A stretch of 64,000 nt of DNA from Fulvivirga ligni (GTDB lineage Bacteria > Bacteroidota > Bacteroidia > Cytophagales > Cyclobacteriaceae): the NCBI RefSeq assembly GCF_021389935.1, contig NZ_CP089979.1:346001-410000 (forward strand), given 5' to 3'. The notes beneath the pieces are model-generated. The model saw only the letters and a list, made by a program, of their open reading frames with translations, was not told the DNA's origin and did not search any database. The position numbers and the translations under genes were made by a program. This document shows positions 38,159 to 47,559 of this stretch, in pieces. The number at the start of each line of letters is the position of its first letter. Positions within the stretch are counted from its first letter, which is position 1.

Positions 38159-39319
38159 TTATTCTGACCAACTCATGGGGTAGTTTTCATCTAAAAACCT
38201 CAGTGCGTCTTCTGTTAAATAAAGCGGCCTGAAAGTGTCAACCATTACCGCATATTCTTTCGTTTCCTTAGCTCCTATACTTTTCTCAACTGTACCTGGG
38301 TGAGGCCCGTGAGGAATACCACCTGGATGCAGAGTAAAAGATCCTCTCTCTATTCCCTTTCTACTCATAAAATCTCCCTCAGCATAAAACAGCACTTCAT
38401 CTGAGTCTATATTAGAGTGATTATATGGTGCAGGAATAGCCTTTGGGTGATAATCAAACAAGCGCGGCACAAATGAACAGATCACAAAGTTGTGTGCCTG
38501 AAATGTTTGGTGTACGGGCGGTGGCTGATGTATTCTACCAGTAATTGGTTCAAATTCATAAATAGAGAAAGCATATGGCCATAAATACCCATCCCAACCT
38601 ACAAGGTCGAAAGGACTGTGCTCGAAAAGGTATTCATGTAAATGATCATGTTTTTTAATCAAAACGGTATAGCTACCTTTTTCTTCTTCAGTAATAAGCT
38701 CTTCCGGAGGACGGATATCTTTTTCGCAAAATGGCGAATGTTCCTGTAGCTGACCAAGATCATTTCTATATCGATTTGGTGTTTCTATTGGCCCTGCAGA
38801 TTCTATAACAAGCAGCCTGACATCAGCACCTTCATCCCACTGAAACTTATAAATTACAGTTCGAGGTATAACTACATAATCTCCTTTCTTCACCCTTAGC
38901 TTACCAAACTGAGAGAGCAGATAACCATTACCATCATGAATATAAATTACTTCATCACCTTCAGCATTCTTGTAATAGTAATCCATATGTCGCTCCTCAG
39001 GATTACATAGCGACAAAGTCACATCAGCATTCTTAAGTAGCGGCAATCTTGCATCCAGAAAGTCTTTACCTGTAGTTTCTATCTTCGAAGTGTTCAGGTG
39101 AGTCTGCTTCAAGCCATAATCTGTGACAATAGAAGTAGCTATAGATCTCGATTCACCCAACGACTTGATGCTGGTTGGCGCATATATGTGATACAAATTA
39201 GAATAAATGCCAGAAAAACCTCTCGATGACACTAGTTCTTCCTTGTATAGACTTCCATCTGGCTGCCTAAACTGAGTATGTCTTTTGCTGGGTATCTCTC
39301 CTAATCTATGATAGTACAT
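38159..39319 (-). CDS. hmgA: Homogentisate 1,2-dioxygenase
   Basis: A 386-residue cupin-fold iron dioxygenase that opens the ring of homogentisate to maleylacetoacetate in tyrosine degradation. The N-terminus MYYHRLGEIPSKRHTQFR is characteristic. Putative Fe ligands are in the C-terminal half (HPGGIPHGPHPG and nearby EVLFYAEGDFM). Length is shorter than the mammalian enzyme, as in other Bacteroidota. It begins one base after the S41 protease stop. Other tyrosine-catabolic genes are not in the window. Confidence 0.92.
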   Translation of the reverse strand: MYYHRLGEIPSKRHTQFRQPDGSLYKEELVSSRGFSGIYSNLYHIYAPTSIKSLGESRSIATSIVTDYGLKQTHLNTSKIETTGKDFLDARLPLLKNADVTLSLCNPEERHMDYYYKNAEGDEVIYIHDGNGYLLSQFGKLRVKKGDYVVIPRTVIYKFQWDEGADVRLLVIESAGPIETPNRYRNDLGQLQEHSPFCEKDIRPPEELITEEEKGSYTVLIKKHDHLHEYLFEHSPFDLVGWDGYLWPYAFSIYEFEPITGRIHQPPPVHQTFQAHNFVICSFVPRLFDYHPKAIPAPYNHSNIDSDEVLFYAEGDFMSRKGIERGSFTLHPGGIPHGPHPGTVEKSIGAKETKEYAVMVDTFRPLYLTEDALRFLDENYPMSWSE

Positions 39320-39320
39320 A

Positions 39321-40952
39321 TTACATTTTGGTTCGTTCTAACTTCTCTGCTTCATCAAACAGTTTCACCGCTTGTTTCAGCACTTCATTGGTTTGATTAA
39401 AAATTGGGTAAAAACCATCATTACCCCATACTTGCCTGGCTATCTGAGCTTTAACGTGCAGCTTAAACAAGTCTTTCATACGCTCCATCTCGGGTAGATT
39501 TGGCTTAACGCCATTCGCCTTTCCGGTGGCAGCTAAATCGCTAAGCATAGGATCAGTAACCTGGAAATTCTTAATGAAATCCTGATAATCCATGGCCTCC
39601 AGCTTAGCCTTATTCATACCAACATATTTAAAAGTATACTCTTGTACCGAGTTGCTAGTAAATAATCTATTGAGGTATGGAGATGTATGTGTAGTATCTA
39701 AAGGCACAAAGAAATCTGGCATTATACCTCCTCCTCCATACACAGCACGTCCGTGCTTAGTTTCAAATTTCAGAGAATCATTGAAATGAATGCTATCCGC
39801 ACTAAAGAACTCTCCATGATTATATCTATCAAGCATGTCTTTTCCATAGTCATCCAAATCATCATATGGCTTTTGAATAGATCTGCCACTCGGTGTGTAA
39901 TAGCGTGAAATAGTTAGTCTCATTTCTGAACCATCACTTAAGTCCATAGGGCTCTGAACTAGTCCTTTTCCAAAAGTTCTTCGTCCAACTACCAGGGCTC
40001 TGTCGTTATCTTGCAGCGCACCTGTTACAATCTCAGAAGCTGAAGCCGATCCTTCATTCACCAATACAATGAGGTCTCCTTTTTCAAATTCTCCTTTGTT
40101 TTCAGAGTTAGCTTCCATATCAAAGCGAGACTGCTTGCCTTTGGTATAAACAATCTTTTGCTTATCCGGCAAGAATTCATCAACCATACGAATAGCATGG
40201 TTCATGTACCCACCAGGGTTACCCTGCAGGTCTAACACCAGGCGCTTCATACCATCCTTTTTCAGCTTCTTCAAAGACAATAAAAATTCTTCATATGTAG
40301 TAGCTGAGAAACGGTTTACCTTAATATAGCCAGTTTCGTCATCTATCATATAGCTGGCATCTACTGACTGCTGAGGAATTTTATCTCTGATAATATTAAA
40401 GTCGATTGGCTCTTTTTTGCCCTTTCTTTTTACAGTAACAAGAACTTCCGTGCCCTTCTCTCCTTTTAGATGCGTTTGTACATCTCTATTTGTGAAACCC
40501 ACTCCCGCAACGTCTTCACCGTCTATCTTTATAATCTTATCTCCAGACATTACACCTACAGACTCACTTGGGCCTCCACTTAATGGTGTTACTACCACTA
40601 TTGTATCCTGAAAGATATTGAACTCAATGCCTATTCCTTCAAAGTTTCCTTTGAGGTCCTCATTAGCTCTTTTCACTTCGCTGGCAGGGATATAAGCACT
40701 ATGCGGGTCCAGCTCAGAAAGCATGTGAGTGATGGCATCATCCACCAGCTTATCCGTATTCACCGTATCTACATAGTTCTGATCTATCAGCGTAAGTACT
40801 TCTTTAAACTTCTGTAGGTTAGAACTTAAATCATTCTTCACTACTGACGGAGAGTCTGTGAAAGTAGCCCCGATAAGTATTCCCGCGGCTATTCCTATGC
40901 ATAAAATAATAGGCAGCCTTATTTGAAATTTTGAATTTTTGTATTCGCTCAC
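39321..40952 (-). CDS. S41 family carboxy-terminal processing peptidase
   Basis: A 543-residue periplasmic serine protease of the CtpA type. It has an N-terminal signal anchor (about 11-30), a PDZ domain (about 95-180) and the S41 core with catalytic Ser304 (GSASASEIVTGALQD) and Lys329 (RTFGKGLVQ), the 25-residue spacing of E. coli Prc. A C-terminal extension of about 150 residues is helical and charged. It cleaves unstructured C-termini of exported proteins. The start is GTG at 40952. First gene of a minus-strand run that continues through hmgA to the GroES-like gene. Confidence 0.95.
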   Translation of the reverse strand: MSEYKNSKFQIRLPIILCIGIAAGILIGATFTDSPSVVKNDLSSNLQKFKEVLTLIDQNYVDTVNTDKLVDDAITHMLSELDPHSAYIPASEVKRANEDLKGNFEGIGIEFNIFQDTIVVVTPLSGGPSESVGVMSGDKIIKIDGEDVAGVGFTNRDVQTHLKGEKGTEVLVTVKRKGKKEPIDFNIIRDKIPQQSVDASYMIDDETGYIKVNRFSATTYEEFLLSLKKLKKDGMKRLVLDLQGNPGGYMNHAIRMVDEFLPDKQKIVYTKGKQSRFDMEANSENKGEFEKGDLIVLVNEGSASASEIVTGALQDNDRALVVGRRTFGKGLVQSPMDLSDGSEMRLTISRYYTPSGRSIQKPYDDLDDYGKDMLDRYNHGEFFSADSIHFNDSLKFETKHGRAVYGGGGIMPDFFVPLDTTHTSPYLNRLFTSNSVQEYTFKYVGMNKAKLEAMDYQDFIKNFQVTDPMLSDLAATGKANGVKPNLPEMERMKDLFKLHVKAQIARQVWGNDGFYPIFNQTNEVLKQAVKLFDEAEKLERTKM

Positions 40953-41212
40953 TCTAAAAAATAATTTTTATTAAACACCTCGCTCCTGGAGCCTAATTAC
41001 AGTTAATATTTTAACGAGACCTTCGCCTCATTTGTTAACCTCATGGGTTTTAAAAATCTATGTTCTATAAACACATATTCTACCCCTAATACTATTAAAA
41101 AATTAGTTCATAAGACTAAAAAATCATTTATTTTAATCTGATAATTGACTTAATTTCTTAAAATGACTTTTGTATATTTACAATTAACGTTTAATAAAAT
41201 TAACTATTAATC

Positions 41213-41953
41213 TTGAATCAGAGAAAAATCAACGAACTTGTAGACACCAACTATGTATATGCATCAGTGCTATACTACTTTGGCATTAAGTTTTACGATT
41301 ACTCTGAGAAAACACTGGAGCAAGCCTGCAAGGAAAAAGGGCTTAAGGTAGAACGTGTTACCAGACAACTGGAAGCAGTACAATCTGAACCTGCCGAGCC
41401 AACATTATTGAATCAATATCCGATAGATTTAATAATGGAGTACTTGAAACATGCTCATTATGTATTTATTAAACAAAAGCTCCCTTACATAGCTCAGATC
41501 ATTGAGGGCTTTAAAGCTGATCATGAGAACTACAATGTAATAGAGAAAGATCTAAAATTTGTTTTCCCGCTATTTGTGGAAGACTTTATTCATCACATCT
41601 ACGAAGAAGAAGATAATTTATTCTTCTATATCACATCGTTAGACAACTTCATTAACGGCGATGGTAATATATCTAAGCTGTATTATCTAATGGAGAAACA
41701 CTGCTTACAGAGATATGCCATAGAGCATGAAGAGCATGATGATGAAATGAAAGGCATAAGAAGAATTACTAATGGTTATGCTACTGATGAGCAGACTCCA
41801 CTTCACGTAAAAGTAATTTATTCTGAGCTGGAAGCTTTGGAAAAAAGCTTGATCATACACGCCAGAGTAGAAAATGAGATTCTATTTCCAAAGGCTCTTA
41901 TGCTTGAGAAGGAGGCTAAAAACAAATTTTCATTCAATATAGGTTTTAATTAG
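41213..41953 (+). CDS. Hemerythrin-like / iron-centre repair (RIC-type) protein
   Basis: A 246-residue helical protein. The N-terminal 60 residues (YVYASVLYYFGIKFYDYSEKTLEQACKEKGL) resemble the DUF542 domain of YtfE/ScdA but lack most of its cysteines. The C-terminal four-helix part has the spaced His and Glu residues of a di-iron hemerythrin (HAHYVF, HHIYEEEDNLF, HEEHDDEM, HARVENEILFPKA). RIC proteins repair Fe-S clusters damaged by nitric oxide or oxidants. The start is a TTG at 41213; the first ATG is too far inside. It overlaps ruvX by one base. Confidence 0.82.
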   Translation: MNQRKINELVDTNYVYASVLYYFGIKFYDYSEKTLEQACKEKGLKVERVTRQLEAVQSEPAEPTLLNQYPIDLIMEYLKHAHYVFIKQKLPYIAQIIEGFKADHENYNVIEKDLKFVFPLFVEDFIHHIYEEEDNLFFYITSLDNFINGDGNISKLYYLMEKHCLQRYAIEHEEHDDEMKGIRRITNGYATDEQTPLHVKVIYSELEALEKSLIIHARVENEILFPKALMLEKEAKNKFSFNIGFN

Positions 41954-42372
41954 TGGGTAGAATTATAGGGATTGATTATGGCGCCAAGCGTACTGGCCTG
42001 GCAGTTACTGACCCATTAAAAATCATTTCATCGCCGCTGGAAACAGTTGATACTAAAGAACTTTTCCCGTTCCTGATAAAATATTGTTCTGATGAAGATG
42101 TAGAAGGCATAGTAATAGGCATGCCTAAAAATCTTCAAAATCAGGATACTGACTCTACCAACAAAGTAAGAAAGGTGATAGATAAACTAAAGCGCAATTT
42201 TGAATCTATTCCTATTCATGAAGTGGACGAGAGATTTACCAGTAAAATTGCCACTAACAGCCTCTTATCTGGAGGAATGAAAAAGAAAGACAGACAAAAC
42301 AAGGGCAACATTGATAAGGTAAGTGCAGCCCTGATACTACAATCCTATTTGGATAGCTCTTCTTCTTTTTAA
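41953..42372 (+). CDS. ruvX: Holliday-junction resolvase-like protein YqgF
   Basis: A 139-residue RNase-H-fold protein with the opening MGRIIGIDYGAKRTGLAVTD (first catalytic Asp8), IPIHEVDERFTS and the closing KVSAALILQSYLD. The E. coli homologue YqgF acts in 16S rRNA 5'-end processing. The start is GTG, whose G is the last base of the preceding TAG stop, so coupled translation is likely. Confidence 0.95.
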   Translation: MGRIIGIDYGAKRTGLAVTDPLKIISSPLETVDTKELFPFLIKYCSDEDVEGIVIGMPKNLQNQDTDSTNKVRKVIDKLKRNFESIPIHEVDERFTSKIATNSLLSGGMKKKDRQNKGNIDKVSAALILQSYLDSSSSF

Positions 42373-42381
42373 AATTATCCT

Positions 42382-42389
42382 TAATTTTG
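42382..42389 (+). promoter_or_regulatory. -7 promoter box for def
   Basis: TAATTTTG (TAnnTTTG), 25 bases before the def ATG, in the 42-base gap after ruvX. Confidence 0.5.
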
Positions 42390-42414
42390 TATTTCATTCA
42401 AGAAAAAGTGTAAT

Positions 42415-42969
42415 ATGATTTATCCTATTGTGGTTTATGGTGACCCTGTATTAAAGAAAAAAGCAACTGACATAGTAAAAGGGGAAATTGATGTAGTTCA
42501 GCTTAGTGAAGATATGTTTGAAACTATGGAAGGTGCCAGTGGAATAGGACTTGCCGCACCCCAAATAGGTAAAAGCATTCGTATGTTTGTGGTAGATGGA
42601 AGACCCATTGAAGAAGAAGGAATGGAAGACTTCAAAAAGGTATTCATTAACCCGCAAATGATAGAAGAAACAGGAGAGAAATGGCCATTTGAAGAGGGCT
42701 GTTTAAGCATCCCCAATATCAGAGAAGAAGTAAGTAGAAATGAAAGAATTTTAATTCATTACTTCGATGAAAACTGGAATGAGCACAAAGAAGAATTTGA
42801 TGGCATGAAGGCTCGTATCATACAGCACGAGTACGATCATATTGAAGGTGTTTTATTTACAGACTATCTTTCGCCATTAAAAAAGAGAATGCTGAAAGGA
42901 AAACTTCAAAATATTACCAAAGGAAAGATGAAAGTGGACTATCGGGTAGCTATTCCGGCTAAGCGATAA
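42415..42969 (+). CDS. def: Peptide deformylase
   Basis: A 184-residue metalloenzyme that removes the formyl group from nascent proteins. All three motifs are intact: GIGLAAPQIG (43-52), EGCLSIP with ligand Cys96, and QHEYDHIEG with ligands His138 and His142 and catalytic Glu139. Its last base is the first base of the following transaminase ATG, so def and the transaminase are coupled. Confidence 0.98.
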   Translation: MIYPIVVYGDPVLKKKATDIVKGEIDVVQLSEDMFETMEGASGIGLAAPQIGKSIRMFVVDGRPIEEEGMEDFKKVFINPQMIEETGEKWPFEEGCLSIPNIREEVSRNERILIHYFDENWNEHKEEFDGMKARIIQHEYDHIEGVLFTDYLSPLKKRMLKGKLQNITKGKMKVDYRVAIPAKR

Positions 42970-44117
42970 TGTCTAACTTAAAATCCAAGCTTCCGAAAGT
43001 AGGCACTACTATATTTACTGTAATGTCTCAAATGGCCCAAGAGCACAAGGCCATTAATCTATCTCAGGGTTTTCCTGATTTTCCGATAGATGATCAACTT
43101 CCGGAGCTGGTAAATAAATATATGTTACAGGGGCATAACCAATATGCCCCTATGACAGGCTCCCCGCAACTCAGGGAGCAAATAAGCAAAACCTACAATT
43201 CAAAGTACAATTTAAATCTTCATCAGGACGCTGAAATCACTATTACAGCCGGTGCTACAGAGGCATTGTTTGTGGCCATTCAGGCATTAGTACATCCTGG
43301 AGAAGAAGTAATAGTTTTTGATCCGGCTTATGATAGCTACGATCCCGCTATTCGTTTAAGTGGTGGCATACCGATCCATCTCAACCTACAGTTTCCTAAT
43401 TTCAATATTGATTGGCAGCAAGTAGAAGACACCATCTCTGAAAAGACCAGGCTAATCATTATCAATAATCCGCATAATCCTACAGGAAGCGTACTGAGCA
43501 GAAATGACTTATTACAACTGGAAGCTTTGGTCAAAAAACATGAGCAGCTATTTGTACTGAGTGACGAAGTCTATGAACACATCACTTTCGATGGCAAAAG
43601 TCATCAGAGTGTACTTCAGTTTCCCGCTCTGTACGAGAAAAGTCTTGTTGCATTTTCTTTCGGCAAAACGTTTCATATTACTGGCTGGAAAGTAGGATAT
43701 GTAATAGCGCCGGAATATCTGAGTAGAGAAATTAGAAAAGTGCACCAATATGTAACTTTTAGTGTTAATACCCCGGTACAGTTGGCTTTGGCCGAATTTC
43801 TAAAAGATGAGAAAAATTATCAAGGCATTGATACCATGTACCAGGCTAAGAGAGATTTATTCTTAAAAGGAACTCAAAATTCCAGGTTTGAAGCCATACC
43901 AGCCAGTGGCACTTATTTTCAGTTATTGTCCTACAAAGATATTTCTGACAAACCTGATGTTGAGATGGCTGAGTGGTTGACGAAAACACATGGAGTAGCT
44001 TCCATTCCAATTTCGGTGTTCAGTGATAGTGAACAAGATAATCAGGTTCTACGCTTTTGCTTTGCTAAAAATGAAGAGACCTTAAAAAAGGCAACTGAAA
44101 TATTATGCAAGATTTAA
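42969..44117 (+). CDS. PLP-dependent methionine/glutamine aminotransferase (YbdL/KAT type)
   Basis: A 382-residue class I aminotransferase. The PLP lysine is Lys233 in FSFGKTFHITGWKVGY; other landmarks are INLSQGFPDFP, GATEALFVAIQALVHPGEEV and NNPHNPTGSVL. The subgroup of YbdL and glutamine transaminase K prefers methionine, glutamine or aromatic substrates. Its gene overlaps by 13 bases an omega-amidase gene, which argues for glutamine transamination followed by hydrolysis of the 2-oxoglutaramate formed. Confidence 0.93.
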   Translation: MSNLKSKLPKVGTTIFTVMSQMAQEHKAINLSQGFPDFPIDDQLPELVNKYMLQGHNQYAPMTGSPQLREQISKTYNSKYNLNLHQDAEITITAGATEALFVAIQALVHPGEEVIVFDPAYDSYDPAIRLSGGIPIHLNLQFPNFNIDWQQVEDTISEKTRLIIINNPHNPTGSVLSRNDLLQLEALVKKHEQLFVLSDEVYEHITFDGKSHQSVLQFPALYEKSLVAFSFGKTFHITGWKVGYVIAPEYLSREIRKVHQYVTFSVNTPVQLALAEFLKDEKNYQGIDTMYQAKRDLFLKGTQNSRFEAIPASGTYFQLLSYKDISDKPDVEMAEWLTKTHGVASIPISVFSDSEQDNQVLRFCFAKNEETLKKATEILCKI

Positions 44118-44893
44118 AAATTTCCATCATACAGTCAGAGCTACATTGGCAAAATACTCAGGCCAACTTAGCCATGTTCGAAGAAAAAATCTGGCAAATT
44201 GAGGGGCCAACCGATTTGATCATTCTTCCTGAAATGTTCACTACGGGTTTTAGCATGGAAGCAAGTAGCCTTGCAGAACCTATGAACTTCACTACCTTCA
44301 GATGGATGCGCCAAATGGCCCAGCAAACAAAAGCATGCGTCTGCGGAAGCTTCATAGCTAAAGATGGTGAGAATTTTTTCAATCGACTACTCTGGATGAA
44401 GCCTTCAGGAGAATTTCACACCTACGATAAGAGGCATTTATTCCGAATGGCCAATGAACATGAACATTACTCTGCAGGTAAACATCGGTTGGTGGTGGAT
44501 TTAAATGGTTGGAAAATCTGCCCTTTTATCTGCTATGACCTTCGCTTTCCTGTTTTCAGCAGAAATTTGAATAACAAAGGCGAGCTAGCTTATGACCTGG
44601 CTATATATGTGGCTAACTGGCCCCAGGCTAGAGTTCAAGCATGGGATATTTTATTAAAGGCAAGGGCCATCGAAAATCTTTGCTATGTAGTAGGCGTGAA
44701 TAGAGTAGGTAAAGATGGAAACGAAATTCCTTACAATGGCCATTCCGCTGTTATTTCACCCAGAGGTGAGGAAATCTACAGCAAAGCGGATATTGAAGAT
44801 ATTGCAACCCTTAGTTTGAGCTATGATGAGCTGGCAGAGTTTAGAGTTAAATTTCCCACGCAGTTAGACGCAGATCAGTTTACACTAAATTAA
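44105..44893 (+). CDS. Omega-amidase, nitrilase superfamily (YafV-like)
   Basis: A 262-residue amidase with the nitrilase Glu-Lys-Cys triad: Glu40 in IILPEMFTTGF, the Lys in YDKRHLFRMA, and the Cys in ICPFICYDLRFPVF. The YafV/Nit2 group deaminates 2-oxoglutaramate or 2-oxosuccinamate. It overlaps the upstream transaminase by 13 bases, so the two enzymes are probably made together and work in sequence (a glutaminase II-like route). Its stop overlaps that of the convergent gene at 44890 by four bases. Confidence 0.93.
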   Translation: MQDLKISIIQSELHWQNTQANLAMFEEKIWQIEGPTDLIILPEMFTTGFSMEASSLAEPMNFTTFRWMRQMAQQTKACVCGSFIAKDGENFFNRLLWMKPSGEFHTYDKRHLFRMANEHEHYSAGKHRLVVDLNGWKICPFICYDLRFPVFSRNLNNKGELAYDLAIYVANWPQARVQAWDILLKARAIENLCYVVGVNRVGKDGNEIPYNGHSAVISPRGEEIYSKADIEDIATLSLSYDELAEFRVKFPTQLDADQFTLN

Positions 44894-45255
44894 TCCTGCA
44901 GCCAGGTTATAGCATTTTCCACATCTTCTAAAGGCAAAACCTTTTCTTTACAAGGCCTCAATAAATTAGTGATTAAAGGGTGTGCCTGAGAATAAAGAAT
45001 TTTAACAGGCTGCTTAGAAAACACCAGGTATTTAAAAATTTTAAACAAGCTCTTAACGTCAGCTGAGTCATCTTCTACAGCAATAAGCACCACCGCTTTT
45101 TCCGATTGCTCAAGTCCCTTCAGCATGGATGATACCGTTAGATCATCAGAATAATTATCCAGGTCAAGAACGCTGGTATTATTGGGAGACACAGGTACGT
45201 CATTACCGTAACTAAACTGATTATCAGTTATTTTAATATTCAGGAATACTCTCAA
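44890..45255 (-). CDS. Unknown 121-residue cytosolic protein
   Basis: The protein alternates beta-strands and helices (KAVVLIAVEDD, LFKIFKYLVFSKQPVKILYSQ), which reads as a small alpha/beta fold. No signal peptide and no recognised motif. The start is a TTG that overlaps the stop of the upstream FG-GAP gene in the four-base string TTGA, so translation may be coupled. Since the upstream product is exported and this one is not, the link is unclear. Coding is likely from its length and lack of a competing frame. Confidence 0.65.
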   Translation of the reverse strand: MRVFLNIKITDNQFSYGNDVPVSPNNTSVLDLDNYSDDLTVSSMLKGLEQSEKAVVLIAVEDDSADVKSLFKIFKYLVFSKQPVKILYSQAHPLITNLLRPCKEKVLPLEDVENAITWLQD

Positions 45256-47447
45256 TGGTCTATTACAAATCTTTTACTCACTATCTTATCACCCGTTTTC
45301 ACCATCATAATATACACGCCGTTTGGTAAATGGCTTACATCAATTGAATATTTGGTTTGAGGCGCCATAGAAAAGGAAGAAGACATTATTTTTCCGAGTA
45401 TGTTTACCACCGTTCCCTCTCCAGGATATCTAGAACTTACATTAATATATCTTCTACTTCCCATTAAAGGATTAGGAAATACATCAAGATCGGTCACATT
45501 TTCATGGCCCGCGCTCGTATCAACATTTCTTATTATGAAAACCCCACCCTGACCAGTGCCTAAGGCAATGGCCGGTTTATTTTCATTAAAAAGATTAACT
45601 GCAACGGGATATAATCTACTCCCGAACCGATAAGTTGTTAATTCATCCCCATCTTTTGGCTGCATAATCTCTACTATACCCTCCTCGGGGTTTTCCAGAT
45701 GAGATTTAAAATCGCTATAGATAGTTATGGTTCCGCGCTGATCAGTGAGCAATAAATCTTGCTTGCCATCAGCATTTAAATCTGCCACTTCCATAGCCGG
45801 ATTAATTCTGGATGTACTAAAATCCAGACCATAAAAAGAATCATCTTCTAATATAAATGAAGGATTGTCACTATCACCCACATTAGGATAATACTCCACT
45901 TTTCCAGTAAGTTTCCCTATGAGCAAATCCGCCTGGCCATCACCATCTATATCCGTAATTTCATAATTTTCATAGTAATCACCTGGTTCACTCATGGTGA
46001 AAAACTGCTTGGCTGATTCTGAGAATGACATGCCTCTGGAAGAAGTATTTATGGCATAAAAAAGGTTGGTCGAATAGGTTAATAAACTAGTTGCGCTAAA
46101 TATTAAATCCAACTTACCATCATTATTAATATCATACGTTTTAGGCTTTATGTTAATTACATCAGACTGAGATAAGCCTAAGTAATCCTCATCTTTTAAC
46201 CTGTAGGCAGGTGCTACCACGGTACCATAATTTTCATATAATCTGAGCTGAGCATGTGTACCTCCGTTCTGGCTCAAAAACTGGCCAATTATCATATCTA
46301 AATCACCATCTCCATCTTCGTCAAAGAAAGCGGGACTGGCATTTTCTATGACATCTATCATTTGATCAGTGAGAAAATCTTTTTGCATTAATGTATAGCT
46401 GGTTCCGGTATTTTTATACCACCAGTTGCTCTGAGAAAAGTCAATCTGTCCTAATGAACTGGTGGGAGCATTTGAAGAAACCATAAAATCTTCCAAGCCA
46501 TCCATATCTACATCGGCTCTAAACACAGCCGGAAATATCAAATCATCAACGGGGTCGGCAGCAGTAGGAAAATCTGCACTAACTGATTGAAAAGAAGCTT
46601 CTTCCTTATCACCTACATTTTCGAGGTAATAGCTGGTGGTACATGTTTCTTCCGAAATTACCAGGTCAAGATCTCCGTCGTTATCTCTATCATAGAGAAA
46701 CATGCTTTTACCGCCCTGATGAGCTTCTCGCCCTCCACTTACACCACAATCATCATTATTAAAGGCGAAGGTGCCGCAAGAACATTCTTTAAGTCCTCCC
46801 CATTGCTGTGAAACTCTTTCCAGCTGTAAAGAATCACATCCACCGCCGTTCTCAACACTAAGATTTCTATGAAACTCTATGGTAGAATTAGAGCTGGGTC
46901 TAAAGACTAATATATCAAGATCACCATCGCCATCCACATCTTCAATAGCAGGTAAATCGGTACTGTTCATCTGTAAATTAATATTGGCCGTGAAGCCCTT
47001 TGTTAATAAAGGTGAAGGTGACGGCTCTCTACTATTAAACAATCGCCATTGAAGAGGACCACCTTCTTCAGTGATATTTACATAGGCCTTCATACCCAGA
47101 GCATCGCTGGTAAAAATGTCTTGCTTACCATCGCAGTTAAAATCACGAAGTATCATCCAACTATTTACACCTTCAGGGAAATAATAGGCATATTCAGGCT
47201 CGTAAGCCCAAGTACCGTTAGAATTTATAAAGGTCAGGATCTTACCACCGGTACGGTCAAATACCACCAGATCTAGTACGCCGTCATTATTTAGATCTAA
47301 ATTATTGTATTGCCCGGAGTTTACTCCACCCGCAAAAGGATATTGAAGCCCATCTACCGGAACAGCATTTTCTATTTCATAGGCAAACTGAGCATGAAGT
47401 GCTGTGATGGTAAAAAGAAAAAGGCAAAGAGTTAAAGTAGACTTCAT
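45252..47447 (-). CDS. Secreted FG-GAP/VCBS repeat protein with type IX sorting domain
   Basis: About 731 residues from the ATG at 47447 (a TTG two codons upstream is less likely). The signal peptide ends TALHAQ. At least nine FG-GAP-like calcium-binding loops of the form DxNxDGxxDL are spread through residues 50-630 (for example DLNNDGVLDL, DVDGDGDLDIL, DINNDGKLDL), predicting a beta-propeller. The C-terminal 75 residues form a type IX sorting domain (VFPNPLMGSRRYINV ... LPNGVYIMMVKTGDKIVSKRFVI). Probably cell-surface adhesion or matrix binding; no enzymatic domain is visible. Confidence 0.9.
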   Translation of the reverse strand: MKSTLTLCLFLFTITALHAQFAYEIENAVPVDGLQYPFAGGVNSGQYNNLDLNNDGVLDLVVFDRTGGKILTFINSNGTWAYEPEYAYYFPEGVNSWMILRDFNCDGKQDIFTSDALGMKAYVNITEEGGPLQWRLFNSREPSPSPLLTKGFTANINLQMNSTDLPAIEDVDGDGDLDILVFRPSSNSTIEFHRNLSVENGGGCDSLQLERVSQQWGGLKECSCGTFAFNNDDCGVSGGREAHQGGKSMFLYDRDNDGDLDLVISEETCTTSYYLENVGDKEEASFQSVSADFPTAADPVDDLIFPAVFRADVDMDGLEDFMVSSNAPTSSLGQIDFSQSNWWYKNTGTSYTLMQKDFLTDQMIDVIENASPAFFDEDGDGDLDMIIGQFLSQNGGTHAQLRLYENYGTVVAPAYRLKDEDYLGLSQSDVINIKPKTYDINNDGKLDLIFSATSLLTYSTNLFYAINTSSRGMSFSESAKQFFTMSEPGDYYENYEITDIDGDGQADLLIGKLTGKVEYYPNVGDSDNPSFILEDDSFYGLDFSTSRINPAMEVADLNADGKQDLLLTDQRGTITIYSDFKSHLENPEEGIVEIMQPKDGDELTTYRFGSRLYPVAVNLFNENKPAIALGTGQGGVFIIRNVDTSAGHENVTDLDVFPNPLMGSRRYINVSSRYPGEGTVVNILGKIMSSSFSMAPQTKYSIDVSHLPNGVYIMMVKTGDKIVSKRFVIDH

Positions 47448-47559
47448 GAGCAAAAAAGTGTTACCATTCTAACGCAGGCGAAAAATTAAGGTTTGGAATT
47501 CAGCCTCAGGATATGATAAGGTAAATTGTGGCACAATACCATTTTTCATATAACTTAGC

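Noticed and set aside
40953..41212. Intergenic region between the S41 protease and the hemerythrin-like gene
   Set aside because: 260 bases of AT-rich sequence with only a tiny palindrome (GCTCCTGGAGC at about 40982); no tRNA, terminator or convincing promoter box could be supported.
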